From Arcobacter sp. LA11 (GTDB lineage: Bacteria > Campylobacterota > Campylobacteria > Campylobacterales > Arcobacteraceae): 64,000 nucleotides of DNA. Within the stretch, counting starts at the first letter, position 1; each line of letters starts with the position of its first letter. Position numbers and translations under genes: made by a program. Below are positions 36,033 to 44,151 of the stretch, in pieces. The DNA lies in assembly GCF_001895145.1 (NCBI RefSeq), contig NZ_BDIR01000009.1, positions 61,646-125,645 of the forward strand. Direction: 5' to 3'. Below the pieces are notes generated by a model, which was not told the origin of the DNA, did no database searches, and saw only the letters and a program-made list of their open reading frames with translations.

Positions 36033-36367
36033 TAAATATCCTATTTATAATTAAAGAAAATATTATATCTAAGTTAGGATAATAAGTAATTTTGAGGAAT
36101 ATAACACAATGAAATTAACCAAGTGAAGGAGAAGAATTAATACTTGCATTAATTTACATTGTGTAATTTGGCTGTGTAGTTTTACATCAAATTCTTAATG
36201 TATTGAAACTATAACAGATTAGCCTTAAACAGTTTTATAAATAAAAAACAAATAGGAGTATTTTAGTCTCATTTAAGTTTCAAGGAAAAAGTTTATTATT
36301 TAGAAGTCACTTTAACATAACCTGAGCAACTTTTTGATAGCATTGCATATATTATTTAAGGATTAAC
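36033..36367. other. 335-base gap with a nested inverted repeat
   Basis: No gene is recognised. A long inverted repeat has arms at 36104-36118 and 36149-36164 (ACACAATG/CATTGTGT with one bulged base). A shorter competing hairpin (36135-36141 with 36148-36154) shares part of the right arm. A five-codon frame (MKLTK) starts inside the left arm, followed by an AAGGAG-like sequence. The remainder is A+T-rich and featureless apart from AAGGAT before the 36368 gene. Confidence 0.5.
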
Positions 36368-37114
36368 ATGCAATATTTTGGAATTTTAGAAACTAAATAT
36401 GAAGAACTTTTTTTAACATCTAGTTATTTATATTTTAATAAAGAGGATGAAACAATAACTCCTAAAGAATTAAAACAATTAATAAAAACAAATAAAGATA
36501 GAAAAAAGAACATTGCAGGAACAGTCTTTCTTTATAACCCTGTCGTAACTCCAATTGGTTTTGATTCTAACAAATTTTTATTAGAACAAGATTTTGATCA
36601 ATTTGATGAATATATTGAATTAAAAGCAGAAAGTTATATAACTACTTTTAAACAAGCAATGGCTAAACAATGCCAAGGGAAACTCGTAGAAATAAAAAAT
36701 TTATTTAATTTAGTTGAAGAAAATATTGACGCTTCACAACTACTTATGAAATTCAATGCAGATTTAGAAACATATAATTCTTCTCAAAATACTGAATTTG
36801 ATAGAGATATTATGTATCTTGATGCACAAAATATTATTCCAACAGGGAAATTTGTATTTTTTGCATGGGGTGAAAAGATAAATCCAAAAGAATTTCCATA
36901 TATAAATGATTATGCCAAATTAATCTATGATAGAACAGTGCAAATGGGTAAAAAAGTTGCATTTGTATACAAAAAAGAGAAAACACTTGATGGTTCTATT
37001 GAATTATTACAGTTTGCATCTCCTGTACAGTACTCAAAATATAAACATGCAATTAACCATTCAATCAAAAAATCGTTTGAATCTAACCCACCTGTTTCAA
37101 TTCCTTACGAATAA
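36368..37114 (+). CDS. Conserved-looking protein of unknown function
   Basis: A 248-residue soluble protein that I do not recognise. No signal peptide or membrane helix. It starts with an ATG after AAGGAT. The most distinctive stretch is TGKFVFFAWGEKINPKEFPY followed by INDYAKLIYD (residues about 157-188), which looks like a conserved core. The C-terminus ends in NPPVSIPYE. Codon use and composition match the neighbours, so it appears native. The gene is followed by the ferritin-like gene after 69 bases, probably a separate unit. Confidence 0.7.
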   Translation: MQYFGILETKYEELFLTSSYLYFNKEDETITPKELKQLIKTNKDRKKNIAGTVFLYNPVVTPIGFDSNKFLLEQDFDQFDEYIELKAESYITTFKQAMAKQCQGKLVEIKNLFNLVEENIDASQLLMKFNADLETYNSSQNTEFDRDIMYLDAQNIIPTGKFVFFAWGEKINPKEFPYINDYAKLIYDRTVQMGKKVAFVYKKEKTLDGSIELLQFASPVQYSKYKHAINHSIKKSFESNPPVSIPYE

Positions 37115-37183
37115 AGTTAACTTAAATTGACTTTATATATTTTGTGTGATATTATTTTATAAATTAAAGTTAAAGGGACAAAT

Positions 37184-37651
37184 ATGAATGTTTACGAATA
37201 CGCTATGAAAGTTGAAAAAGAAGGAGAAGCATACTATAGAGAAATGGCAGCTGCTGCAACAAATGCAGGACTAAAAAGAATCTTTACTATGCTAGCTGAT
37301 GAAGAAGTTAAACATTACAATGTTTTTAAAAATATGATGAAAAAAGAGGACATGGATTTAGAAGAATTAGACTTAATCACTGATACTCAAACAATTTTTC
37401 AAACACTTAATGAAGAAAAAGATAATGTAACTTTTGATGCTGACCAAATTAAATTTTACAAAGATGCAATTGCAAGAGAAGAAGACTCTCATGATTTTTA
37501 TGCTGAAAAAGCAGCTGAACTAGATAATGAAAAACAAAAAAAGATTTTTCTACATGTTGCAAAAGAAGAAATCAAACATAAACAAATTCTTGAAGAAATT
37601 GTAGCATTTCTTGAAGAACCAGCTGACTGGGTTGCAAGCGCAGAATTTTAA
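37184..37651 (+). CDS. Ferritin-like/rubrerythrin-type diiron protein
   Basis: A 155-residue four-helix protein with rubrerythrin-like metal ligands: EKEGEAYYREMA, LADEEVKHYNVF, AREEDSHDFYAEKA and AKEEIKHKQILEE give the paired glutamate and ExxH motifs of a diiron site. The C-terminal rubredoxin domain of true rubrerythrin is missing, so electron supply would come from elsewhere. Likely role in peroxide removal or iron handling. A strong terminator follows. Confidence 0.88.
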   Translation: MNVYEYAMKVEKEGEAYYREMAAAATNAGLKRIFTMLADEEVKHYNVFKNMMKKEDMDLEELDLITDTQTIFQTLNEEKDNVTFDADQIKFYKDAIAREEDSHDFYAEKAAELDNEKQKKIFLHVAKEEIKHKQILEEIVAFLEEPADWVASAEF

Positions 37652-37659
37652 TACTACTA

Positions 37660-37697
37660 AAAACTAAAAGCAGAAGGTTTTCACTGCTTTTAGTTTT
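37660..37697 (+). terminator. Rho-independent terminator of the ferritin-like gene
   Basis: Perfect 14-base arms (37660-37673 and 37684-37697), AAAACTAAAAGCAG and its complement, with a 10-base loop and a TTTT end. Confidence 0.88.
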
Positions 37698-37813
37698 AAA
37701 TCATAAACTTTTCTTACGTATGAAATATTTTCAAGTCCAGAATAGGCACTTTTAGGAGAAGAGAAATACTTTTCTTGAATAATATAACTACTTCAAACGT
37801 AAAAATTTAATTT

Positions 37814-37827
37814 CTACCTAGGAGTGG
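37814..37827. promoter_or_regulatory. Degenerate Rrf2-type operator
   Basis: CTACCTAGGAGTGG agrees with the clearer site at 37860-37873 in 10 of 14 positions and lies 46 bases before it. Weak by itself; kept because it continues the series upstream of the Rrf2 gene. Confidence 0.35.
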
Positions 37828-37859
37828 TATATGAAATAATATACAATTAAAACTTAATA

Positions 37860-37873
37860 CTACCTTTAAGTAG
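37860..37873. promoter_or_regulatory. Rrf2 operator in front of its own gene
   Basis: CTACCTTTAAGTAG, a near-palindrome 58 bases upstream of the Rrf2 start. The surrounding context CTTAATACTACCTTTA is repeated at the neighbouring gene (38743-38758). Confidence 0.68.
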
Positions 37874-37930
37874 AATTAATTTAAGCAAAATTATCATAAA
37901 ATATAAAATATATAAAAATTAGGAAATATA

Positions 37931-38341
37931 TTGAAACTCAATACAACTTCTAAATATGCAATTAGAATATTGATATTAATTGCAAAAGATAGTATTAACA
38001 AATATAATGCAAAGAAAATATCTGAGAGCTTGGATATTCCATATAAATATTTAACTAAACTAATGACTTCTCTTACAAAAGCAGGATTAATTACATCACA
38101 AAGAGGACGAGAAGGTGGTTTTGTATTAACAAAAGATTCAAGTGAGATTTTTGTATCTGATATACTCAATGCCGTAAATGAAAGTATTGAAAAAAAAGAG
38201 TGCTTACTTGGCGTAGGCTTATGCACAGGTACCAATAAATGTGGATTACATGATGATTGGCAAAAACCAAAAAATCTTTTACTAAAAATGTTTGAAAAAA
38301 AATCACTAAAAATTTTAACAGAACAAGCAATCAAGTTTTAA
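37931..38341 (+). CDS. Rrf2-family transcriptional regulator with Fe-S cysteines
   Basis: A 136-residue Rrf2 regulator. The winged helix lies in residues about 1-65 (KYAIRILILIAKD, AKKISESLDIPYKYLTKLMT, then GGFVL for the wing). Three cysteines C91, C98 and C104 plus H107 (CLLGVGLC, NKCGLH) match the spacing of cluster ligands in IscR and NsrR, so it probably senses Fe-S status, NO or redox. The start is TTG at 37931 with AGGAAA upstream. Operators of the CTACCTTTAAGTAG type lie at its own promoter and at the convergent neighbour's promoter. Confidence 0.92.
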   Translation: MKLNTTSKYAIRILILIAKDSINKYNAKKISESLDIPYKYLTKLMTSLTKAGLITSQRGREGGFVLTKDSSEIFVSDILNAVNESIEKKECLLGVGLCTGTNKCGLHDDWQKPKNLLLKMFEKKSLKILTEQAIKF

Positions 38342-38364
38342 AGAAGAGGATTACCCTCTTCTTT
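38340..38364. terminator. Bidirectional terminator between convergent genes
   Basis: AAAGAAGAGG and CCTCTTCTTT form a 10-base-pair stem with a 5-base loop. A run of T follows on the plus strand and the minus-strand side is T-rich, so it can serve both genes. Confidence 0.8.
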
Positions 38365-38684
38365 TATAAACCTATTATTTTATATTTTCCGTTATTATCT
38401 CTTTTTAATTCTAACTTATTAAATTCTTCATTATCTAAAGTAACAAAATAATGACCATATTCATCAGCTTGTCTGATACCACTTACTTTTATATCTCTAA
38501 AATATAAGATATGATTATCTAACGAATTTAAAATACTTTTTTTATCATTTTGAACCATTGTGTTTACTATTTTATCATCCATATTTTTTAATGCAGTCAA
38601 AAACTTATTTGCTTCATCCACAGCAACAACTTCATTTGCAAACATTGCATATGTTAAACTACTTAATAAAATTAATTTTTTCAT
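38364..38684 (-). CDS. Small periplasmic protein under likely Rrf2 control
   Basis: A 106-residue protein with a signal peptide (MKKLILLSSLTYAMFANE). The mature part is about 88 residues, ending LELKRDNNGKYKIIGL, and resembles small NTF2-like or DUF4878-type domains, but I cannot assign it. The start is the ATG at 38684 with AAGGAT about 6 bases upstream; six further in-frame codons upstream would run into the operator. Two Rrf2-type operators (38702-38715 and 38751-38764) bracket its promoter region, so it is the best target candidate of the neighbouring regulator. Confidence 0.78.
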   Translation of the reverse strand: MKKLILLSSLTYAMFANEVVAVDEANKFLTALKNMDDKIVNTMVQNDKKSILNSLDNHILYFRDIKVSGIRQADEYGHYFVTLDNEEFNKLELKRDNNGKYKIIGL

Positions 38685-38701
38685 TTTTATCCTTTTTATC
38701 A

Positions 38702-38715
38702 CTACCTATAAGTAG
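38702..38715. promoter_or_regulatory. Rrf2 operator, proximal, periplasmic gene
   Basis: CTACCTATAAGTAG, flanked by A and T, with 12 of 14 symmetric positions. It lies 18 bases upstream of the ATG at 38684. Confidence 0.68.
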
Positions 38716-38750
38716 TATTTAATCGAATAGTATTCTATTTATACTTAATA

Positions 38751-38764
38751 CTACCTTTAGGTAG
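38751..38764. promoter_or_regulatory. Rrf2 operator, distal, periplasmic gene
   Basis: CTACCTTTAGGTAG, centred 49 bases from the proximal site. The A+T-rich stretch between the two sites is the expected promoter. Confidence 0.66.
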
Positions 38765-38900
38765 CAATTAAATTTACATATTCTTTTTTATTTATATTAT
38801 AAGAAGAATATACTAATAAGAGGAATTTCAATTGCAAGTTCAGTATAAAACTTAGTTTAAAGAAAATTTCTGATTTAACTTCTAAATATATTATCGTTTG

Positions 38901-39281
38901 TTAAAAAGTTCTAAAAGTTAATAAAACTTTTGCCACAACATGGATATCTTTTAAATCATAAATTAAATGAGAATAATCACTATTTATAGATACAAACCTT
39001 GTTTTACCATCTAAGATAAGAGCTTTTTTAATCCACATTTTATTTTCTTTATAAACTAAATATATAGAATCATTTATAATCTCTTTTTGTGATAAATCAG
39101 CGACAACTAATGCTCTATCATTAATAACAGGTTGCATTGACTCACCATCAACTCTTACAACAAATAAAGAATTTAGATTATATTTTTTGGGTAATAAGTC
39201 TTTTGAAAACTCAATTTTCTTATCTTTATTATTGTCAAAAATATCTTTATACTCTAAAGTAATTAAATCTAATTTTTCCAT
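38901..39281 (-). CDS. S24-family peptidase domain protein lacking a DNA-binding domain
   Basis: A 126-residue protein with the LexA/CI/UmuD-type peptidase fold. The serine region is VRVDGESMQPVI, and the catalytic lysine is probably in MWIKKALI. The N-terminal helix-turn-helix seen in LexA-like repressors is absent, leaving only about 35 residues before the domain. It therefore resembles UmuD or a free-standing S24 domain. It is the last gene of a three-gene operon behind two membrane-anchored proteins of unknown function, one base apart. Its role is not clear. Confidence 0.82.
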   Translation of the reverse strand: MEKLDLITLEYKDIFDNNKDKKIEFSKDLLPKKYNLNSLFVVRVDGESMQPVINDRALVVADLSQKEIINDSIYLVYKENKMWIKKALILDGKTRFVSINSDYSHLIYDLKDIHVVAKVLLTFRTF

Positions 39282-39282
39282 A

Positions 39283-39576
39283 TTACAAGCTTGCTAATTT
39301 TTTTACAATTTCTTTTGCTTCTTGGGCATCAAAAAAAATATTATTATGTAATTGATGACTTGCTAATTTTAAATACTCTATTTTCTTTTGTTGTAGATTT
39401 ATACTATCATCTTTATATCTATTTATAATTTCAGTCATCTCATCTTCATATTTTTTTATGAGCTCCTCTTTTTTTATAGGTGCAGGTTTAGAAGAAGTTA
39501 TAGATTTTTTTGAAAAAATATATATTATAAAAGCAAGGATTAAAAATGCCAAAATAAGGATTAGTAATTCTGACAT
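39283..39576 (-). CDS. Small membrane-anchored coiled-coil protein
   Basis: A 97-residue protein with one N-terminal transmembrane helix (LLILILAFLILAFIIYIF) and a charged, helical cytoplasmic part rich in Lys and Glu, probably coiled coil. I do not recognise a family. The ATG has AGGAAA upstream. It sits between the 398-residue membrane protein (14 bases) and the S24 gene (1 base), so the three are one operon. Confidence 0.72.
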   Translation of the reverse strand: MSELLILILAFLILAFIIYIFSKKSITSSKPAPIKKEELIKKYEDEMTEIINRYKDDSINLQQKKIEYLKLASHQLHNNIFFDAQEAKEIVKKLASL

Positions 39577-39590
39577 TTTAATTTCCTACT

Positions 39591-40787
39591 TTAATTTGAA
39601 GGTGTAGATGGAACAATAATTGGCTTTTTATTTAAAGACTTAGCTTCAAGGGCAATAGATTCTGCTCTTTTTGCAATAGTTAATGCTTCTTCAACCATTT
39701 TTCTATTTTCATTTTCAATACTTATATTATCTATTCTTTCAATAAGTGTTCTAAATTCCATATGTCCAAGAACTTCAAGAACTCCAGGAGCTTTAGAAAT
39801 AAACTCAATATACTCTGGATCTCTCCAGTTGCTAGTTAAAGACTCATCTAGATAGTGCTTATACTCTGAGTTAATCTTAGTAGGATTAGCAATAAATGCC
39901 AAATCTAAATTAATATCATCTTTTTTATTAAAATATAAATCATGTAACTGTTGTAAATATCCACTTAATTTTAAAGAAGAAATATAATCATAAACTTTCT
40001 GATTTTCTTCTTTTTCCAGTAAGTAATCTAATATATTAATAGATACTTCTGATTCTCCACTAGTTAATAACTCCTCAACTTTTTCATTACAATTTTTATA
40101 TACTTGTTTTGATTCTTTTTCATCTAAAGCTTCAATAAATTTAAATAATTCTAAATTGTATCCATAAGAAAATTGGTTTATAGTATCTATCATTGGTGTT
40201 AATATTGTAGATGAATCTTCTAAAGTATTTGCATACTTAATGATTCTATTAACATTATTTACTTCATCACTCGTAAAATACGTATTTTGATAATAGTAAG
40301 CTATCTCTTCATTTAAATTTATATCTAATAACTCTTTTGATTTTGTGTCATAAAACTCTGTTAATTCTTGATTTTTATACTTTGCAGAACCATCTGCTAA
40401 TTGTTTATACTTTTGTGAAACTTCTAAATACTTATCAATTTTATCTGAAATACTCATATTTGCTAAAAGTTTAGATGTTCTAAATAAAATATGATCCTTA
40501 CTTGCATTTAATACATCTGCAACTTTTAATCCTCTTTTTGGAAGTTCATCAACTAATGCAGAGATTTTTTCATTATATTCATCATAACTTTTTGAGTCTT
40601 GGATTTTATCAACTAACTTTACAGCAAAAGAAATTTTAATTGATCTTCTTATTAAAAAGTAAATTACTAAAAGAATAAATAAAATGACACCTATAAGTAT
40701 TAAAACCTCATTGGGAGCTTGTTTATAAATATCCAGTATATTATATTTTGATTCTTTTGCAATCGATAAAAACTCGGTAACTGACAT
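39591..40787 (-). CDS. Membrane-anchored helical protein of unknown function
   Basis: A 398-residue protein with one transmembrane helix near the N-terminus (residues about 29-45, VLILIGVILFILLVIYFLI) followed by a long, acidic, mostly helical domain. No catalytic motif is visible. A proline-rich end (KKPIIVPSTPSN) closes it. Such proteins seem typical of Campylobacterota, but I cannot name a family. It is the first gene of the operon with the small coiled-coil protein and the S24 peptidase. AAGGAA precedes the ATG. Confidence 0.75.
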   Translation of the reverse strand: MSVTEFLSIAKESKYNILDIYKQAPNEVLILIGVILFILLVIYFLIRRSIKISFAVKLVDKIQDSKSYDEYNEKISALVDELPKRGLKVADVLNASKDHILFRTSKLLANMSISDKIDKYLEVSQKYKQLADGSAKYKNQELTEFYDTKSKELLDINLNEEIAYYYQNTYFTSDEVNNVNRIIKYANTLEDSSTILTPMIDTINQFSYGYNLELFKFIEALDEKESKQVYKNCNEKVEELLTSGESEVSINILDYLLEKEENQKVYDYISSLKLSGYLQQLHDLYFNKKDDINLDLAFIANPTKINSEYKHYLDESLTSNWRDPEYIEFISKAPGVLEVLGHMEFRTLIERIDNISIENENRKMVEEALTIAKRAESIALEAKSLNKKPIIVPSTPSN

Positions 40788-40860
40788 TGTTTTTCCTTCT
40801 AAAGTATTTGTAAACTTAAGATATTAGTATACAAAAATAAACTTGATTTTTATTTATAAT

Positions 40861-41205
40861 TTATTCACCACACTGAGGTTTTATATCAGAATCTTTTGCA
40901 TAATAAATAAAAAATGCTTTTAAATCTAAAGCTATATTATCAAATTTTTCACTTGATAAAAACTTCTTAAAATCATCATTTATTGTGCTATATTTGCTTT
41001 TAAATCCCTGAGCATTATTTGAAAAAAGATCTTCCCACTCTTTTTTAGTATGTTTAATAGTAAACATATCTCCTTTGACATTAATAATTGGATTGATTAT
41101 ATATCTAAAATAAGTGTGACCTTTGTCAACATCTCCAAGAGAAGAAGCAAAAAGTAAGATTGAAGATAATATTGTGATTAAAATATATTTCATAAAGTAC
41201 ATCAT
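40861..41205 (-). CDS. Small periplasmic protein of unknown function
   Basis: A 114-residue protein with a signal peptide (core KYILITILSSILLFASS). The mature part, GDVDKGHTYFRYIINPIINV and a following KHTKKEWEDLFSNNAQGFK, looks like the non-haem relatives of small cytochrome-like periplasmic proteins in Campylobacterota, but there is no CxxCH. The start is uncertain: ATGs at 41205, 41202 and 41193 are in frame. AAGGT best fits the one at 41202. Confidence 0.68.
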   Translation of the reverse strand: MMYFMKYILITILSSILLFASSLGDVDKGHTYFRYIINPIINVKGDMFTIKHTKKEWEDLFSNNAQGFKSKYSTINDDFKKFLSSEKFDNIALDLKAFFIYYAKDSDIKPQCGE

Positions 41206-41284
41206 ACCTTATTAGTAGTTTTAAAAAAATTTATTCACTAAATTAATCTAAACTATAAAGTACGATGTGACTTTTTAACGCATT

Positions 41285-41842
41285 TTATTTATTAATTAAA
41301 TTCTCAATATCAGAAAACTCAACTTCACCAATATATTTTTTTAAGAACTTTCCATCAGGTCCATAAACAAAAGATTCCGGAAACATTTTAACATCATCAA
41401 AAGCTTTTGCTATTCTATAATTCTCTTCTCCAATTGTTACAGGAAAATTTATTTTATATTTTGTCATAAAATCTGCTAACTCTTTAACATCTTTATTTTT
41501 TTCTACTAATATACCAATAATTTGGAACTTATCTTTATGTTTTTCCTGTAAAGAGGTTAAAATTGGCATCTCTCTAAGACAAGGAGCACACCAAGTTGCC
41601 CAAAAATTTAGCATCACATATTTGCCATTTAATTGTTTTGATGTTAAAACATCATTTTCAACTTTAAACTCGATTGTATTACCATCTGTAGTTTTAAATG
41701 AGTAATTTTTATTACTCTGTGCTTTTAATTCTTTAAAGCTTTTATTATCTTCAATAATAGTTGTTGCTTCTTCATCTGAATTACATCCACTAAATATTAG
41801 TATCGCAATAAGCGAACTAAAAATTAAAAAAAGTTTTTTCAT
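41285..41842 (-). CDS. TlpA-like thioredoxin-fold lipoprotein
   Basis: A 185-residue lipoprotein (lipobox IFSGC) with a thioredoxin domain of the TlpA/ResA type. The active site is WATWCAPCLREMP (CxxC), and MFPESFVYGPDG contains the cis-proline region. It acts in the periplasm, probably as a thiol reductase for cytochrome c maturation or for isomerase repair. It lies downstream of dsbA- and dsbB-like genes (9 bases after the dsbA-like gene) in one operon. Confidence 0.9.
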   Translation of the reverse strand: MKKLFLIFSSLIAILIFSGCNSDEEATTIIEDNKSFKELKAQSNKNYSFKTTDGNTIEFKVENDVLTSKQLNGKYVMLNFWATWCAPCLREMPILTSLQEKHKDKFQIIGILVEKNKDVKELADFMTKYKINFPVTIGEENYRIAKAFDDVKMFPESFVYGPDGKFLKKYIGEVEFSDIENLINK

Positions 41843-41851
41843 TTTTTTCCC

Positions 41852-42505
41852 TTACTTATAGATTTCTGATTCTACTAAATCTAAAAAATCTTGATAAATT
41901 AATTTTTCAAGTTTTTTTCCATTTACAAAAAAAGTAGGAGTTCCTCTTACACCAAGAGTTGCTGCATCTTGTCTATCTAATGCTAACATATCACTAATAT
42001 CAATTGTATCCGCATCTTGTTTTAATTTCTCTACATCAAGACCTTCAATATTTGGTAAAAAATTCCAAAGAAGTTGAGGATTTGGATTATTTTTTGCTGC
42101 CCAAGCTGGTTGATATTTATATACTAAATCAGTCACTTCTTTATATTTATTTTGTTTTCTAGATGCTTCCATTATTTTTATAACATATTCAGAATTTCTA
42201 TGATTTGCTAAATATCTTATAACTAAATGTATATCTTCGTAATATTCTTTATAAATATTATATATTGCTGGATGAAAAGTTCTACAAGCAGGACATTCAG
42301 GATCAGTAAACTCTGTAATGATAATATTCTTTTTATTATCACCCATTCTTACAGAATGGTCTCTAACAAAAGGAGCTCCTTTTGAACTAGTTTTTGCTAA
42401 AGTTTCAACGTTTGATGATTCACTTTTTTTAAATCCTATAATCGCACCAATAAATACTAAAGCTAATACAGCTACTGAAATAAAAACAATTTTTTTATTT
42501 TGCAT
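41852..42505 (-). CDS. DsbA-like thiol:disulfide oxidoreductase
   Basis: A 217-residue protein with one N-terminal transmembrane or signal helix and a DsbA-type thioredoxin fold. The active site is TDPECPACRTFHP (CPAC), and the cis-proline is in VRGTPTFFVNGK. It introduces disulfides into exported proteins and is re-oxidised by the DsbB-like protein encoded just upstream (11-base overlap). AAGGG precedes the ATG. It resembles BdbD-type, membrane-anchored forms. Confidence 0.9.
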   Translation of the reverse strand: MQNKKIVFISVAVLALVFIGAIIGFKKSESSNVETLAKTSSKGAPFVRDHSVRMGDNKKNIIITEFTDPECPACRTFHPAIYNIYKEYYEDIHLVIRYLANHRNSEYVIKIMEASRKQNKYKEVTDLVYKYQPAWAAKNNPNPQLLWNFLPNIEGLDVEKLKQDADTIDISDMLALDRQDAATLGVRGTPTFFVNGKKLEKLIYQDFLDLVESEIYK

Positions 42506-42926
42506 TGTTACCCTTTTTTAAACCTATAATTAAAAAAATAAAAATTAATGAATATGAAAGTAAAGATAAAAATGGAATATTTATAAATCCAAAATACTCA
42601 AAATATTCAGTTGAACAAGGAACTCCTTGTCTACAAGGAACTACACTTTCAGGGATTATTCCCCACATCAATAAATTATGATAAATTGAAAAGAAAAGTC
42701 CTACAAGAACTATAGGAAAAGAATACTTAAAAATCTTATCATCAGGATAAAGTAAATTTATTAAAAATATTAAAACAAGTGGATACATAAATATTCTTTG
42801 ATACCAACACATTGAACAAGGTATAAACTCCATAATTTCACTAAAAAATAAAGAACCAAGAGTAGCAGTTGAAGCTACTAAAAAACTTAAAAAAACTAAT
42901 GTGGAATTCATTGTTTTATTATCCAT
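42495..42926 (-). CDS. DsbB-family disulfide bond formation protein
   Basis: A 143-residue inner-membrane protein with four predicted helices. The two periplasmic cysteine pairs of DsbB/BdbC are present: CSMCWYQR after the second helix start, and VPCRQGVPC in the second loop. It passes electrons from DsbA-like protein to quinone. First gene of the DsbB-DsbA-TlpA operon; the short length is closer to BdbC than to E. coli DsbB. Confidence 0.92.
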   Translation of the reverse strand: MDNKTMNSTLVFLSFLVASTATLGSLFFSEIMEFIPCSMCWYQRIFMYPLVLIFLINLLYPDDKIFKYSFPIVLVGLFFSIYHNLLMWGIIPESVVPCRQGVPCSTEYFEYFGFINIPFLSLLSYSLIFIFLIIGLKKGNNAK

Positions 42927-42974
42927 AATTATCCTAATAAAAAATTTTGTGATTATATCTAAATCTTGTGGAGA

Positions 42975-43994
42975 CTATGTGGATTTACGTCTACTTTTTT
43001 TATACTCTTTTCTTATTTCTTGTGCAAGTTTATGAACAGCCATAGCATAATAATTACTTCTATTATACCTTGTAATTACATAAAAATTTTTTGTACCATA
43101 CCATAATTCGTCATGTCTATATCTATCAAGCTTAACTAGATGTACTTTTTTATTATAATAGAACCTTCCACTTCTTGGTTTAATTCCTTTAAGTCTTGAG
43201 CGCTTATACTTATACTTAAATCCTGTTTTTAATCGTGTAAATCTTTTTCCCTTATAAGAGACTCTAGTTGCAACTGGTATTTTTCTATTCCAACCTGATT
43301 TATTAAAATAATTTGCAATACTTCCTATTGCATCAATGTCATGATTTAGATTTACTTTTCCATCTTTATTAAAATCTACTGCTAATTTTTTAAAATTACT
43401 TGGCATAAATTGAGCTAATCCAATTGCTCCTGCAAATGAACCATAAACTTTTTTTGGGTTTTGTTTTTCTTTTTTCATTAATTTTAAAAAAGCTTTCAAC
43501 TCACTTTTAAAAAATTTATTTCGTCGATTTTCTTCAAAAGCTAATGTTACAAGAGCATCAAATACAGGATAAGTTCCTGTATATTCTCCATAATAACTTT
43601 CTATACCAATAATAGCTGTAATATATTCAGATTGTACTCCATATTTTTTATATGCTTTATATAAAGCTTTTTTATTTCTTTTCATAAATTCAACACCAAG
43701 ATCTACTCTTCTTTGTGTTAAAAGCTTTTTTTCATACCTATCCCAACTGCCATGATATCGCTTAGTTTCAAAATCTGGCCTTTTCACTTTTGTATAATAT
43801 TTTAAAGATGAAGTTTGAACAAAAACCTTTGAAAATAGTTTTTTTAAATCATTTTTCTTGAACTTGTCTTTTTTTACAAGTTCATTTATGAATCTTTTAA
43901 CTTCAAGATTTTTATTATAATTCTTTGTATATGCAAAAAGATTTGTAGATAAAAATAGTGCTAATATTACTTTAAAAATGTTCTTTGTTTTCAT
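42975..43994 (-). CDS. mltB: MltB-family lytic murein transglycosylase
   Basis: A 339-residue exported enzyme that cleaves peptidoglycan between MurNAc and GlcNAc with formation of 1,6-anhydroMurNAc. The catalytic glutamate is in IIGIESYYGEYTG, followed by TYPVFDALVTLAFE, GSFAGAIGLAQFMPSNFKK and the DIDAIGSIANYF segment, all typical of MltB. There is a signal peptide and no lipobox. A very basic C-terminal extension (many K and R; residues about 250-339) may bind peptidoglycan or nucleic acids. Confidence 0.93.
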   Translation of the reverse strand: MKTKNIFKVILALFLSTNLFAYTKNYNKNLEVKRFINELVKKDKFKKNDLKKLFSKVFVQTSSLKYYTKVKRPDFETKRYHGSWDRYEKKLLTQRRVDLGVEFMKRNKKALYKAYKKYGVQSEYITAIIGIESYYGEYTGTYPVFDALVTLAFEENRRNKFFKSELKAFLKLMKKEKQNPKKVYGSFAGAIGLAQFMPSNFKKLAVDFNKDGKVNLNHDIDAIGSIANYFNKSGWNRKIPVATRVSYKGKRFTRLKTGFKYKYKRSRLKGIKPRSGRFYYNKKVHLVKLDRYRHDELWYGTKNFYVITRYNRSNYYAMAVHKLAQEIRKEYKKSRRKST

Positions 43995-44151
43995 AACAAA
44001 ACAATATCATAAAATATAAAAAAATCATATAAAAAATTATAAGTAGAAAATTAAATCTAGTTTAAAATTAAAAAATAGATAATTTACAAAAAAAATTATA
44101 ATCTTGATTGAGATACAATTTTTCCATAAAGACCAAACTAAAGGATTCAAA

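Noticed and set aside
37894..38334. Minus-strand open frame of 146 codons opposite the Rrf2 gene
   Set aside because: The plus strand encodes a convincing winged-helix regulator with Fe-S cysteines, whereas the antisense product has no recognisable features.
40861..41205. Small c-type cytochrome
   Set aside because: There is no CxxCH haem-binding motif; the only cysteine is near the C-terminus.
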